A stretch of DNA of 64,000 bases from NCBI GenBank assembly GCA_009835325.1, contig VXWP01000082.1:1-64000 (forward strand), in the 5' to 3' direction. Both the position numbers and the translations under genes were made by a program. Below are positions 35,862 through 44,033 of the stretch, in pieces; position 1 is the stretch's first letter, and every line of letters starts with the position of its first letter. The notes below the pieces were generated by a model. The model made no database searches. It was given only the letters and a program-made list of their open reading frames with translations, and had not been told where the DNA came from. The stretch is from Gemmatimonadota bacterium (lineage in GTDB: Bacteria; JAAXHH01).

Positions 35862-36274
35862 CCCGGTGGTCGATATCAGTCACCATGTCATCCTCCAACA
35901 GGAACGACAAACGCCGGTTTCCTGTTACCAGACACGGCGTGGCGGCCTTACTCGATTCACCCAGCGTTGCGAGCCTTCAGACCGCGACGGTAGACTAAAC
36001 GGTCACTGTATTACGGTAATTCGTCGCCTGCTGGTTGACAACCGTTATTCGCGGTCGACTGTACCATTGACCACAGGACCGAACTGTATATCAAGGGGCA
36101 TCTTTGACATTACTCCCGTCGTACTCAGCAAGAGGATTTTGACAGGTTGACAACAGGGAAACAAACCACCAAACTTCTATCACCATGAACATATCACCCG
36201 GAATGCTGTGTTCTTTTCATCCATTCACACCTGACTTCGTGACCACACAGATTCGAAATCCCAGGGAGCGCACC
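35862..36274. other. Intergenic, AT-richer, no gene recognised
   Basis: About 410 bp with no supported gene. The base composition is less GC-rich than the flanks, like the adjacent hicBA unit. It contains four TTGACA hexamers on the plus strand (36035, 36104, 36139, 36147) but no well-spaced -10 box. It may be a remnant of the DNA that brought in the toxin-antitoxin pair. Confidence 0.4.
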
Positions 36275-38068
36275 ATGTACCCGATCCGTAAGCAAGCACG
36301 CGTGTCCAGGCGGGTCCGCGGCCTGGCCCTCATCGTCCTCATCCAGTGCATCACCCTGACGGCAGCCGCCCAGTACACGCCGGTGGGCCCCGACGACGTG
36401 GTCGATCTTTCGCCCGTCATTTCCGGACGCCACTACCAGTACTGGCCGGGCGGACAGATACACCACCAGCCCCTCGTCGTGCCCTATATCGTCCATGGAG
36501 ACCGGCCCTGGGCGTCGGACCTGATCATCCTGGACGAGAACACGGCGACGCAGACGGATACGCCGGCCCACATGATGCCGCCCCAGCACAGCGGACTGCC
36601 GAACGCCCATTACTGGGGTGACCTGACGGTGGAGAAAGTCCCGGCCTGGCAACTCGTGGGCGAGGTGTACAAGATCGACGGCCGGTCCATGCTGGATCAG
36701 GCCCCGCCGGGCGTGAGTCCCCTTTTCACCATAGATGTGGTCAAGGCCGCCGAGGCGGCGCACAGGCCCATGGGACCGGGCGACGCCGTCCTGTACTGGA
36801 GCGGGTACGACGACCTTCACGACCGGCCCGCGCCGGACGACCGCCGCCTGATCGTGGAACCGGTCGCGGGGACGGCGCCTGGATGGCCCGCGCCGGACTA
36901 CGACGCGGCGGAATACGTGGGCAGCAGGGGAGTCTGGCTCATGGGCATCGACAGTCCGAGCATGGGTGGGCTGGGGCCGCCCCGCTACATCGCGTCGGGC
37001 CCAGAGGGCATGTACGTAAATCCCCTCGCCCTGGAAAGCCATCTCGGCCATTTCAAGCACGGTGCCGTGCACACGGAGGGACTGATCAACCTGGACAGGA
37101 CGCCCAACGGATCCCTGTACATTGCCTTGCCGGTCAAACACGAGAACTCACCCACGGTGGAAACGCGGGCGGTGGCCATAACCAATCCGGATCTGGCTGC
37201 CCGTCTGCTCGAGGCCGTAAAGTCGAAACGGGTGGTCGACCTCTCCGTAACGCTGTCCATGGACCGCCCCGTCTGGTGGCCGGGCCGGGGCGTGGGCCGT
37301 CACGTCTTCCCCTATTCGAGGGTGCAGCCGGTGAACTATTTCGATGGTCCCTTCGGCCCCTACTGGGTCAACACCCACTTCATGGATGCGCATACCGGAA
37401 CCCACGTGGATCCGCCCGCGCACTACGGCCCTCCGCCCGGATTCGACACGGGCAGGTATGACGAAACGGTCCGCGCCGCGCTGAGGGAGTTCGAGGCCGA
37501 GCACGGTCCGCTGAAGCGCACGGAGATGACGACGGAAAAGGTCCCGTTGCACCACTTTATGGGGCCCGCCCGGGTCGTCAACGTGCAGCACCGCGTGGGG
37601 AGGACCTCGCGGGATGACTGGCCGGCCTCACCGGCCATCACGCTGGACGATGTCAGGAGACACGAGGAACTGTACGGGGAGATCGAGGGCGGTGAGGTCG
37701 TGCTCTTCCATACGGGACATACGGACACCCACTTCCGCCGCTTCATCCGGGTTGTGGTGGAACAGACTGTCAAAGCGCCCCTGGACGGACAGTCCGAGGG
37801 ATGGCCGGCTCCGGGTGCGGAAGTTATCGCCTACCTGGCCGGGAAAGGCGTGAAGCACGTGGGCATCGATACGCCCGACATGGGATCGGTGGACCCGGTG
37901 GAATCCATGAAGACGCACTGGACGGCGGTGAACCACGACATGATCTTCACGGAGTATCTGATTGGCGTGGGGCAGCTTCCGCCGAAAGGCGCTTTCTTCA
38001 TCTTCCTGTGCCCACACCTCGAAAACAACCACGGCGGACCGGGAAGGGCCATCGCCATACTCCCGTAA
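36275..38068 (+). CDS. Exported tandem cyclase-family (kynurenine formamidase-like) protein
   Basis: 597-aa protein made of two PF04199-type cyclase domains behind a signal peptide (residues 1 to about 33, ending LTAAAQ). ATG 36275 has AGGGAG upstream and is preferred over the ATG at 36185. The second domain has the full metal motif HTGTHVDPPAH (around residues 375-385). The first has only ENTATQTDTPAHM in the equivalent place, so its first His and the HxGTH core are lost. The first domain is probably non-catalytic or altered. These enzymes open cyclic amides or esters and formyl-kynurenine; the substrate here is unknown. Monocistronic. Confidence 0.87.
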   Translation: MYPIRKQARVSRRVRGLALIVLIQCITLTAAAQYTPVGPDDVVDLSPVISGRHYQYWPGGQIHHQPLVVPYIVHGDRPWASDLIILDENTATQTDTPAHMMPPQHSGLPNAHYWGDLTVEKVPAWQLVGEVYKIDGRSMLDQAPPGVSPLFTIDVVKAAEAAHRPMGPGDAVLYWSGYDDLHDRPAPDDRRLIVEPVAGTAPGWPAPDYDAAEYVGSRGVWLMGIDSPSMGGLGPPRYIASGPEGMYVNPLALESHLGHFKHGAVHTEGLINLDRTPNGSLYIALPVKHENSPTVETRAVAITNPDLAARLLEAVKSKRVVDLSVTLSMDRPVWWPGRGVGRHVFPYSRVQPVNYFDGPFGPYWVNTHFMDAHTGTHVDPPAHYGPPPGFDTGRYDETVRAALREFEAEHGPLKRTEMTTEKVPLHHFMGPARVVNVQHRVGRTSRDDWPASPAITLDDVRRHEELYGEIEGGEVVLFHTGHTDTHFRRFIRVVVEQTVKAPLDGQSEGWPAPGAEVIAYLAGKGVKHVGIDTPDMGSVDPVESMKTHWTAVNHDMIFTEYLIGVGQLPPKGAFFIFLCPHLENNHGGPGRAIAILP

Positions 38069-38104
38069 GGCGGCGTCACGATCGCCATCGGCCCGGTCGC
38101 CTTA

Positions 38105-38683
38105 TTACGAATCGTCCGCGTCCCGTCCCACCCCCAGGGCGTCCGCGACGCGGTTGATGTAGTTGAACCACGACGCGATCAGGGTGATCTGTAGGATCGC
38201 TACGTCGTCGAACCCCTCGGACCGCAGTCCTTCGAGATCGTCTTTGCGGATCTGCGTGGCATCCTCGGTAAGCCGGATGGCGAAATCAAGCATCGCCCGG
38301 TCCTGCGCGTTCAGCGGCGCCTTGTCGTAGTCGTACTTGATCGCTTCGACCAGTTCGCCGTCCAACGTGACCCGACGCAGAAACTCTGCGTGCGAATCTA
38401 TTCAGTATACACACCGGTTTCTCGACGAGACAATGGTCGAAATCATCTCGTGCTGCCTGCGGCTCAACGGGAGATCCGGCGACATCAACACCCCGAAGGT
38501 GGCGAAGGCGTGATGCAGCGCCTCCGGGATCAGCGAATGCGACGCTACTATGCCGGAAGTGCCGTCGTCGGTGGGATGCACCGGCGTGTCGTACTCCGCG
38601 GGATAAAGCGCGCGCTGTGCCTCGAGGGCGGCGAGCAGCCGTTCGTCCCCATCCGACGCGGAGACGGTCTTAATCCATGCCAT
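38105..38683 (-). CDS. AhpD-like peroxidase-related selenoprotein (in-frame UGA read as Sec)
   Basis: 192-aa protein of the AhpD/carboxymuconolactone decarboxylase-like peroxidase family when the TGA at 38404-38402 is read through. The reading frame continues unbroken for 98 residues after the TGA with clear family sequence. Around the TGA the protein reads RNRCVY-(TGA)-IDSHAEF, so Cys91, codon 94 and His98 match the AhpD CxxCxxxH redox motif with Sec in place of the second Cys. A hairpin fitting the bacterial SECIS model follows. The start overlaps the permease gene by 14 bp in another frame. The alternative is a nonsense mutation in a Cys codon. No sel genes lie in this window. Confidence 0.75.
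38369..38398 (-). promoter_or_regulatory. Candidate bacterial SECIS hairpin
   Basis: Reading the minus strand after the TGA there are 10 bases, then ACGCAGA-GTT-TCTGCGT, a perfect 7-bp stem with a GTT loop. The loop lies 17 bases after the TGA and starts with G. A lower stem GATTCG/CGGGTC with two G-U pairs extends it past one bulged C. Loop GU and a bulge recall the SelB contacts of the E. coli fdhF element. Confidence 0.65.
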
Positions 38684-40025
38684 GGGCTTCTCCTGACGGT
38701 CTTTGCTGCGAAGTCTGGTTTCTGAATACGAGAAAGTACACCGGTATCCCCAGGACCGTCACGCCGACGCCGAGCAGGGCCTGCACGGGACTGTTGCCGA
38801 AGAGCAGCACGAGCAGGACCGCGGCGAGGATCAGGAACAGCACCGGGGTGAAGGGATAGAAGGGGGTCCGGTAGGGTGGTGTCTCGGCCGACCTGCGACG
38901 AACCACGAACAGGCCCGCCACGGTGAGTGCGATGAACAGTACGGCCACGAAGATGAAGTAATCCAGGATCTGGCTGAAGGTCCCCAGCCACACCAGCAGC
39001 GAAGCCAGTCCGCCCTGGATGGCGATCGCGCGGTAGGGCGTGCCGAAGGCGGGATGGACCGCGCCGGCGAAGCGGAGGAAAACCCCGTCCCTGGCCATGG
39101 CGAAATACACCCTCGGCGCCATGAGCAGCAGTCCGGTCAGGCTGCCGACGATGGACAGGATGACCACGGAGGAAAACAGGATGCCGCCGCTGCGGCCGAA
39201 GAGCACCTCGCCGGCCTGCGCCGCGAAGGTCTCGTCGCTGGTGACCTGGGATACGGGCACGAGGTACATGAAGACGGCGCTGGTGGTGATGTAGGTCAAC
39301 GCGACGATGCCGACGGCCAGCAGCAGCGCCCGGGGCAGGGTACGCGCCGGGTCCTTGATCTCGCCGGCCACCTTGTTCAGGTCCCACCATCCGGCGAAGG
39401 CGAAGAAAGCGCCCACGATGCCGCCGGCGAGGGCGCCGAACAGCGGACCGGAATCCGCAGGACGCGCCACGAAGGGCGTGAAGTTCGACCAGTCGCCGAG
39501 CCCCAGGCCGAACCCCAGGAGGGAGATGACCGCGAGCACCCCGACCTTGAACACGGTCAGCAGGACGATGATCCAGGCGCCGATGCGCACGCCGTAGATG
39601 TTGACGGCGGTGAGGACGGCCAGCACGGCGATGGCCAGCAACTTCATCGCGACCGTATCCATCGGATAGATATGGCCTGCGTAGCTCGCCAACCCGGTCG
39701 CCAGGGTCGCCGTGATGCCCGGATCCAGCACCATCAGGGACATCCAGCCGTACATAAAGGCCGTCGGCGTGCCGTAGGCTTCCCGGAGATAGACGTATCC
39801 GCCGCCCGCGTGAGGGTATCTTGACGCCAGTTCTCCGAAACACAGCGATCCGCAAAGCGCCATCCCGGCCATCGCCAGCCAGATGACGAGCAGCAGCAGG
39901 GGCGATCCCAGCGACTTGGCCATCCAGGCGGGCACCAGGAAGATCCCCACGGCGATCATCCCGCTGATCACCATGGCCGTGGTCGGCCAGATTCCCAGTT
40001 GTCGGCGCAGGTTACCCGTGGTCAT
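38670..40025 (-). CDS. APC family amino-acid permease
   Basis: 451-aa inner-membrane transporter with about 12 hydrophobic segments. The first segment holds MVISGMIAVGIFLVP, the APC GxG(I/V)F helix break, and later segments include the FAFAGWWDLNKVAGEIKDP region diagnostic of the family. The ATG follows the dioxygenase stop by 15 bp, and the 3' end overlaps the start of the selenoprotein gene. It therefore sits within the minus-strand operon ending in a peroxidase. Substrate (amino acid or amine) not predictable. Confidence 0.92.
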   Translation of the reverse strand: MTTGNLRRQLGIWPTTAMVISGMIAVGIFLVPAWMAKSLGSPLLLLVIWLAMAGMALCGSLCFGELASRYPHAGGGYVYLREAYGTPTAFMYGWMSLMVLDPGITATLATGLASYAGHIYPMDTVAMKLLAIAVLAVLTAVNIYGVRIGAWIIVLLTVFKVGVLAVISLLGFGLGLGDWSNFTPFVARPADSGPLFGALAGGIVGAFFAFAGWWDLNKVAGEIKDPARTLPRALLLAVGIVALTYITTSAVFMYLVPVSQVTSDETFAAQAGEVLFGRSGGILFSSVVILSIVGSLTGLLLMAPRVYFAMARDGVFLRFAGAVHPAFGTPYRAIAIQGGLASLLVWLGTFSQILDYFIFVAVLFIALTVAGLFVVRRRSAETPPYRTPFYPFTPVLFLILAAVLLVLLFGNSPVQALLGVGVTVLGIPVYFLVFRNQTSQQRPSGEAHGMD

Positions 40026-40040
40026 GAACGCGTTTTCGTC

Positions 40041-40844
40041 TCACACCAGTTCGGGTTCGTTTTCGATCCGGCTCAGCCAGTAGTGGTTGTCGAACTGGTC
40101 GTCACCGGTCAGAAACCGCCAGAAGTGGATCCGGTTGACATGTTCGATGCGTTCTTCGTTACCATGCCACGGCTGGTTCGTGCTCAGGATATGGCTGACT
40201 TCCGGATCGTCGATGTCCTCCGTGTTCCACAGTCGGAGCTGCCTGACGGTCGGATTGAGGCGCAGCTTGAACATGTACCGCATCTCGTCGGTGCGATTCG
40301 GCTGGGCGCAGTGCCACATGCCGTGATGGAGCACGATCACCGTCCCGGCCTTGCAGATCATCGGCACCTGGCCCACGAAATTGTGGTAGCGGGCGATGTC
40401 GGATTCGCTGATGCGGCGGTAGTGGCTGCCGGGAAGGATCAGCGTGCCCCCCATCTCCCTGGGCGTGTCATGGGCGAAATACATGAACTGGATGTCGAAG
40501 TGCAGCCGCGTGTCGATGATCGCGTCCGCGTGCCAGTGCTGTCCGAAATGGTGGCCTGCCGCTACGGTGTGCACGGCGTGGTGGTCGTATAGCGGTTCCG
40601 GTCCCACGAGGCTGTGGATGATGCCTTCGATCTCCGGAAGCCGAAAAACGCGTCCCACGGCCGCGTCCGGCCAGATGGCGCTCAGCGGCAATCCCGCCTC
40701 TTCCCGGGGGACGGCCTGGTTATCCATTTCCGCTTTCACGGCCTGGTTGAGGTCGTCGGGCACCAGTTCGTCGAAACGGAGATACCCCTCCGCGACGAAC
40801 CGCGCCATTTGCTTCGAATTCAACAGATGGGTGCTGTCAGCCAT
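40041..40844 (-). CDS. Phytanoyl-CoA dioxygenase (PhyH) family protein
   Basis: 267-aa Fe(II)/2-oxoglutarate dioxygenase. The HxD pair is in QHWHADAII, and the distal His is in VLHHGMWHCAQPNRTD with the following Arg at a suitable distance. A GTLILPGSHYRR segment marks the core. The start overlaps the 3' end of the upstream small ORF by eight bases, which suggests they are expressed together. It is the third PhyH-like protein in the window and is not closely similar to the other two. Substrate unknown. Confidence 0.92.
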   Translation of the reverse strand: MADSTHLLNSKQMARFVAEGYLRFDELVPDDLNQAVKAEMDNQAVPREEAGLPLSAIWPDAAVGRVFRLPEIEGIIHSLVGPEPLYDHHAVHTVAAGHHFGQHWHADAIIDTRLHFDIQFMYFAHDTPREMGGTLILPGSHYRRISESDIARYHNFVGQVPMICKAGTVIVLHHGMWHCAQPNRTDEMRYMFKLRLNPTVRQLRLWNTEDIDDPEVSHILSTNQPWHGNEERIEHVNRIHFWRFLTGDDQFDNHYWLSRIENEPELV

Positions 40845-41142
40845 CGACCACCTCCATTTTTTCGAGTATGTACTCGTACTTGAGATAGGACACCTGGTAT
40901 TCCGTACCCGGATAGGCAGGATACTGCTGGGGAAACTGGACGACCCGCCAGCCGTCCCGCATGGCGTCCACTACCGACGCGTAGGGCGGATCCGTAGCGC
41001 CGCCCGAGTCCGCGGCGTCCCCCGATGTATGGCGTTCGTCGGCGGCAGAGGTGCCGTCGAATTCGGACCAGGCCACGACGCCGGCATGCAGGTCGGGGGT
41101 CCGCAGGTAGAGCACCAGCAGTTTCTGGCGTGTTTCAGACAT
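40837..41142 (-). CDS. Conserved-looking small protein, unknown function
   Basis: 101-aa soluble protein that I do not recognise. It begins with a beta-rich LLVLYLRTPDLHAGVVAW, has an acidic low-complexity middle (residues about 33-50), and ends with aromatic-rich RVVQFPQQYPAYPGTEYQVSYLKYEYILEKM. Its first base is shared with the hldE-like stop and its end overlaps the dioxygenase start by 8 bp, so it is tightly built into the operon. A small accessory or substrate-related protein for the dioxygenase is only a guess. Confidence 0.7.
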   Translation of the reverse strand: MSETRQKLLVLYLRTPDLHAGVVAWSEFDGTSAADERHTSGDAADSGGATDPPYASVVDAMRDGWRVVQFPQQYPAYPGTEYQVSYLKYEYILEKMEVVDG

Positions 41143-41636
41143 TAAGAACCCTTTCCGGTGATGCGTGCTATCGTGTCGGTGGTCGACATGCCGTCCAGCA
41201 CGGGCACTCTCTCCACGCGGCCGCCGTAGGCTTCCACCACGTCCCAGCCCACCACTTCCTCGTGACCGTAGTGACCTCCTTTGACCAGGACGTCCGGCTT
41301 GAGCAGGTTGAGCAGCGGAATGGGCGTTGGCTCGCTGAAAAGGACCACATGGTCCACGCAGGCCAGGGCGCCGAGCATGTAGGCCCGTTCCGTTTCGCCG
41401 TAGATCGGCCGGCCCTCGTCCTTGATCGCCCGGACCGACGCGTCAGTGTTTATGGCCACGATGAGCAGGTCGCCGAACGATCGCGCGGTCTGCAGGAGAT
41501 GGACATGGCCCGGATGGAGCAGATCGAAGCAACCGTTCGTGAATACGACGGTGGCGCCTTCCTGGCGCGCGCGCTCCACGACCGCCGCAAGTTCAGCGCG
41601 TTCGAGGAGTTTACCGCGGGTCTGCTGATCGTGCAT
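41142..41636 (-). CDS. hldE: D-glycero-beta-D-manno-heptose 1-phosphate adenylyltransferase (HldE C-domain type)
   Basis: 164-aa cytidylyltransferase-like nucleotidyltransferase corresponding to the stand-alone C-terminal half of HldE (RfaE2). The family motifs are VFTNGCFDLLHPGHVHLL (split as VFTNGCFDLL and HPGHVHLL) and LKPDVLVKGGHYG, with an end of DGMSTTDTIARI. It would make ADP-heptose precursor for LPS inner core. The kinase half is absent from the window. A possible minus-strand TTGACA lies at 41712-41707, but its -10 is weak. Confidence 0.93.
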   Translation of the reverse strand: MHDQQTRGKLLERAELAAVVERARQEGATVVFTNGCFDLLHPGHVHLLQTARSFGDLLIVAINTDASVRAIKDEGRPIYGETERAYMLGALACVDHVVLFSEPTPIPLLNLLKPDVLVKGGHYGHEEVVGWDVVEAYGGRVERVPVLDGMSTTDTIARITGKGS

Positions 41637-41749
41637 AACCGGTCACAGCGTACGTATTGGCGATTCAAGCGAGTTGTCCTTGATGTAACATCGGGAGAGC
41701 GGGGCGTGTCAACCTAAATAACCAGGGGCAGGCGGCAGGACGAACGAGG

Positions 41750-42880
41750 TCAGGATCTCACGAACATCATGCCCGGCAATTGCCGTACCGCGCCTTTCAG
41801 TTCGAGCGCCAGCAGGACGCCGAGCGCCTGGGAGGACGTAAGGGAAAGGGCGGACGCCAGGTGGTCGATGTGTTTGGGATCCGAGGTAACCTGGCCGTAC
41901 ATGGATTCCTCTTCGGGCGGCAGTTCGAAAGCCGGGCCGGCCGGTTCCGGTTCCGACCGGATCGGGTCGAAGCCCAACCGGGGCGCCAGTTCGTCGATCA
42001 CGTCCTCGACCCGCTGGATCAACTTGGCCGTACCGTCCTTGATCAGCCGGTTCACCCCCTCGCTGCTCGCCGCGTCCAGCGGTCCGGGTACGGCAAAGAC
42101 CTCGCGGCCCTGGTCCAGGGCGAAGCGCGCGGTGATCAGCGCTCCGCTGCGCTTGCCGGCCTCCACCACGATCGTTCCCAGCGTCGAACCGCTGATAATC
42201 CGGTTTCGCTGGGGGAAATTCACGGCGTCCGGGCCGGTTCCGAAGGGGTGCTCCGTCATCACGGCGCCATGTTCCCGGATGGTCGCCATCAGCTTGCGGT
42301 TCTCCGCGGGGTACGGCCGGTCGAGGCCCGAGCCCAGCACCGCCACCGTACGGCCGTTACCGCGCAGTGCGGTCCGGTGGGCGAGCGTGTCCACGCCCCG
42401 CGCCAGGCCGCTCACGACGGTGAACCCGAATGCGCTCAGTTCCGAGCTGAAGGACTCGGCCATCTTTCGGCCATAGGCGGAGGTGAACCGCGTCCCCACG
42501 ATGGCGATGCACTGTTCGTCCTCCGCTTTCCATCCTCCGGAAACGAAGAGCAGGGGCGGCGGATCGTAGATATCGCGAAGCCGTTCGGGATAGTCCCGGT
42601 CGCGGTAGGTGACGATGCGCGCGTCGTGCCGATCGAGCAAGCGTAACTGGCGGTCGACGAAGGCCTGGTCCCGGTGGCCGCGCACCGCCCGGGCGATCCG
42701 GGGTCCCACCCCGTCGGTCTCGGCCAGTTCGTCCACGGTGGCGGACAGGGCCGAGGAGGGCGATCCGAACCGGCTCAACAGCGCGTGGAACCGCGACGCG
42801 CCTACGCCCGGCACGCGCGAAAGGGTCAGCCAGGATGCCAGGTCCGTCAGAGACAGGTCCGCCATAGGCGAGTCCTCCAT
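41750..42880 (-). CDS. dprA: DNA-processing protein DprA
   Basis: 376-aa DprA/Smf, which loads RecA on incoming single-stranded DNA during natural transformation. It has an N-terminal helix-hairpin-helix-like domain (RVPGVGASRF, DGVGPRIARA), then the Rossmann-like core with VGTRFTSAYGRKMA, SGLARGVDTLAHRTAL, GSGLDRPYPAENRKL and EAGKRSGALITARFAL, and ends in a winged-helix-like DML1 domain. Both the ATG at 42880 and one at 42865 have plausible ribosome-binding sites. With the comEA-like gene downstream of sprA it hints at competence. Confidence 0.95.
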   Translation of the reverse strand: MEDSPMADLSLTDLASWLTLSRVPGVGASRFHALLSRFGSPSSALSATVDELAETDGVGPRIARAVRGHRDQAFVDRQLRLLDRHDARIVTYRDRDYPERLRDIYDPPPLLFVSGGWKAEDEQCIAIVGTRFTSAYGRKMAESFSSELSAFGFTVVSGLARGVDTLAHRTALRGNGRTVAVLGSGLDRPYPAENRKLMATIREHGAVMTEHPFGTGPDAVNFPQRNRIISGSTLGTIVVEAGKRSGALITARFALDQGREVFAVPGPLDAASSEGVNRLIKDGTAKLIQRVEDVIDELAPRLGFDPIRSEPEPAGPAFELPPEEESMYGQVTSDPKHIDHLASALSLTSSQALGVLLALELKGAVRQLPGMMFVRS

Positions 42881-42974
42881 AGACAGGTCCTCGAGGGACG
42901 GCCATTCGGTGCAGGTTACGGGACTAACCGGGAACCCGTCGGTACGGAACTCCGTCCGACGCGGTTCTTACAGA

Positions 42975-44000
42975 TTAGTCAGGCGAGTCGGGTCCGATCT
43001 CGTGAAGAATCTGGCCGATTTCCCCGAGGAGGTCGGGGATGCCTTCTCCGGTGGCGGATGAGATCGCCAGCACGGGGTTGTTGCGCTGGCCCGCGTGTTT
43101 AGCGCGGTCGGGATCCACGACGAGGCCGTCCAGGGCGGAACGGTCCACGATCAGGTCCAGTTTGGAGAAGACGACCAGGGCGGGGCGGGAGAGGAGTACG
43201 GGATTGAACTGGCGGAGTTCATTGACGAGCACTTGGTAATCGTGCACGGGATCAGGCTGGCTCGCGTCGAGCAGGAAGACGAGGATCCGGGTCCGCTCGA
43301 TGTGGCGGAGGAACTGGTGTCCGAGTCCCTTGCCCTCGTGGGCGCCCTCGATCAGGCCGGGGATGTCCGCGAGGACGAAGCGGTCGTAGTCTCCCAGCTT
43401 GACGATGCCCAGGTTGGGTTCGAGGGTGGTGAAGGGATAGTCGGCGATCTTGGGTCTCATGGCGGAGAGACGGGACAGCAGGGTGGATTTGCCCGCATTG
43501 GGATGACCGACCAGCCCCACGTCGGCGATCAGCTTCAGTTCGAGTTCCAGCAGGCGTTCCTCGCCCGGCTGGCCCTCCTCCCATCGCCGGGGCGCCCGGT
43601 TGGTGGACGTGGCGAAGGCCGAGTTGCCGCGGCCGCCATGGCCTCCCCGGGCGATGACCAGGGTCTGGTCCTCCCCGACCATGTCGGAAATCACCGAGCC
43701 GGACTCCCGGTCTTTGACGATGGTCCCGGGAGGGACGCCGATGACCAGGTCCGGGGCATTCCGGCCGTGCATGTCCTTGCCCTGTCCGTGCGTGCCGTTC
43801 CGGGCCCGGTACAGGTGCTGGTACTGGAAGTCGAGCAGCGTGCGCTTGCCCGGGTCGACCTGCAGGACGACATGGCCCCCGTCGCCGCCGTGGCCGCCGT
43901 CCGGGCCGCCCCGCGGCACGTTCTTCTCACGGCGGAAGCTGCAGCAGCCGTTGCCGCCGCGTCCGGCCTTTACGTGGATTCTCGCGAAATCGACGAACAT
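42975..44000 (-). CDS. obgE: Obg family GTPase (CgtA)
   Basis: 341-aa ribosome-assembly GTPase. The glycine-rich Obg fold is at residues 1-158 (AGRGGNGCCSFRREK, GGHGGDGGHV), followed by the G domain with GHPNAGKST (P-loop), DIPGLIEGA (G3), and FSKLDLI in the NKxD position (TKLD-type variant). It lacks the C-terminal OCT domain of some homologues, ending about residue 341. Lies between icd and dprA in the minus-strand run. Confidence 0.96.
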   Translation of the reverse strand: MFVDFARIHVKAGRGGNGCCSFRREKNVPRGGPDGGHGGDGGHVVLQVDPGKRTLLDFQYQHLYRARNGTHGQGKDMHGRNAPDLVIGVPPGTIVKDRESGSVISDMVGEDQTLVIARGGHGGRGNSAFATSTNRAPRRWEEGQPGEERLLELELKLIADVGLVGHPNAGKSTLLSRLSAMRPKIADYPFTTLEPNLGIVKLGDYDRFVLADIPGLIEGAHEGKGLGHQFLRHIERTRILVFLLDASQPDPVHDYQVLVNELRQFNPVLLSRPALVVFSKLDLIVDRSALDGLVVDPDRAKHAGQRNNPVLAISSATGEGIPDLLGEIGQILHEIGPDSPD

Positions 44001-44033
44001 GAGGGATACCCGAAGATCCGCGTTACCCGAAGA

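Noticed and set aside
38402-38404. Reading the peroxidase gene as a simple pseudogene or two separate genes
   Set aside because: The frame stays intact across the stop, the stop falls on a redox Cys position and a SECIS-like hairpin follows, so a selenoprotein is the better reading; the pseudogene option is kept as a refuting alternative.
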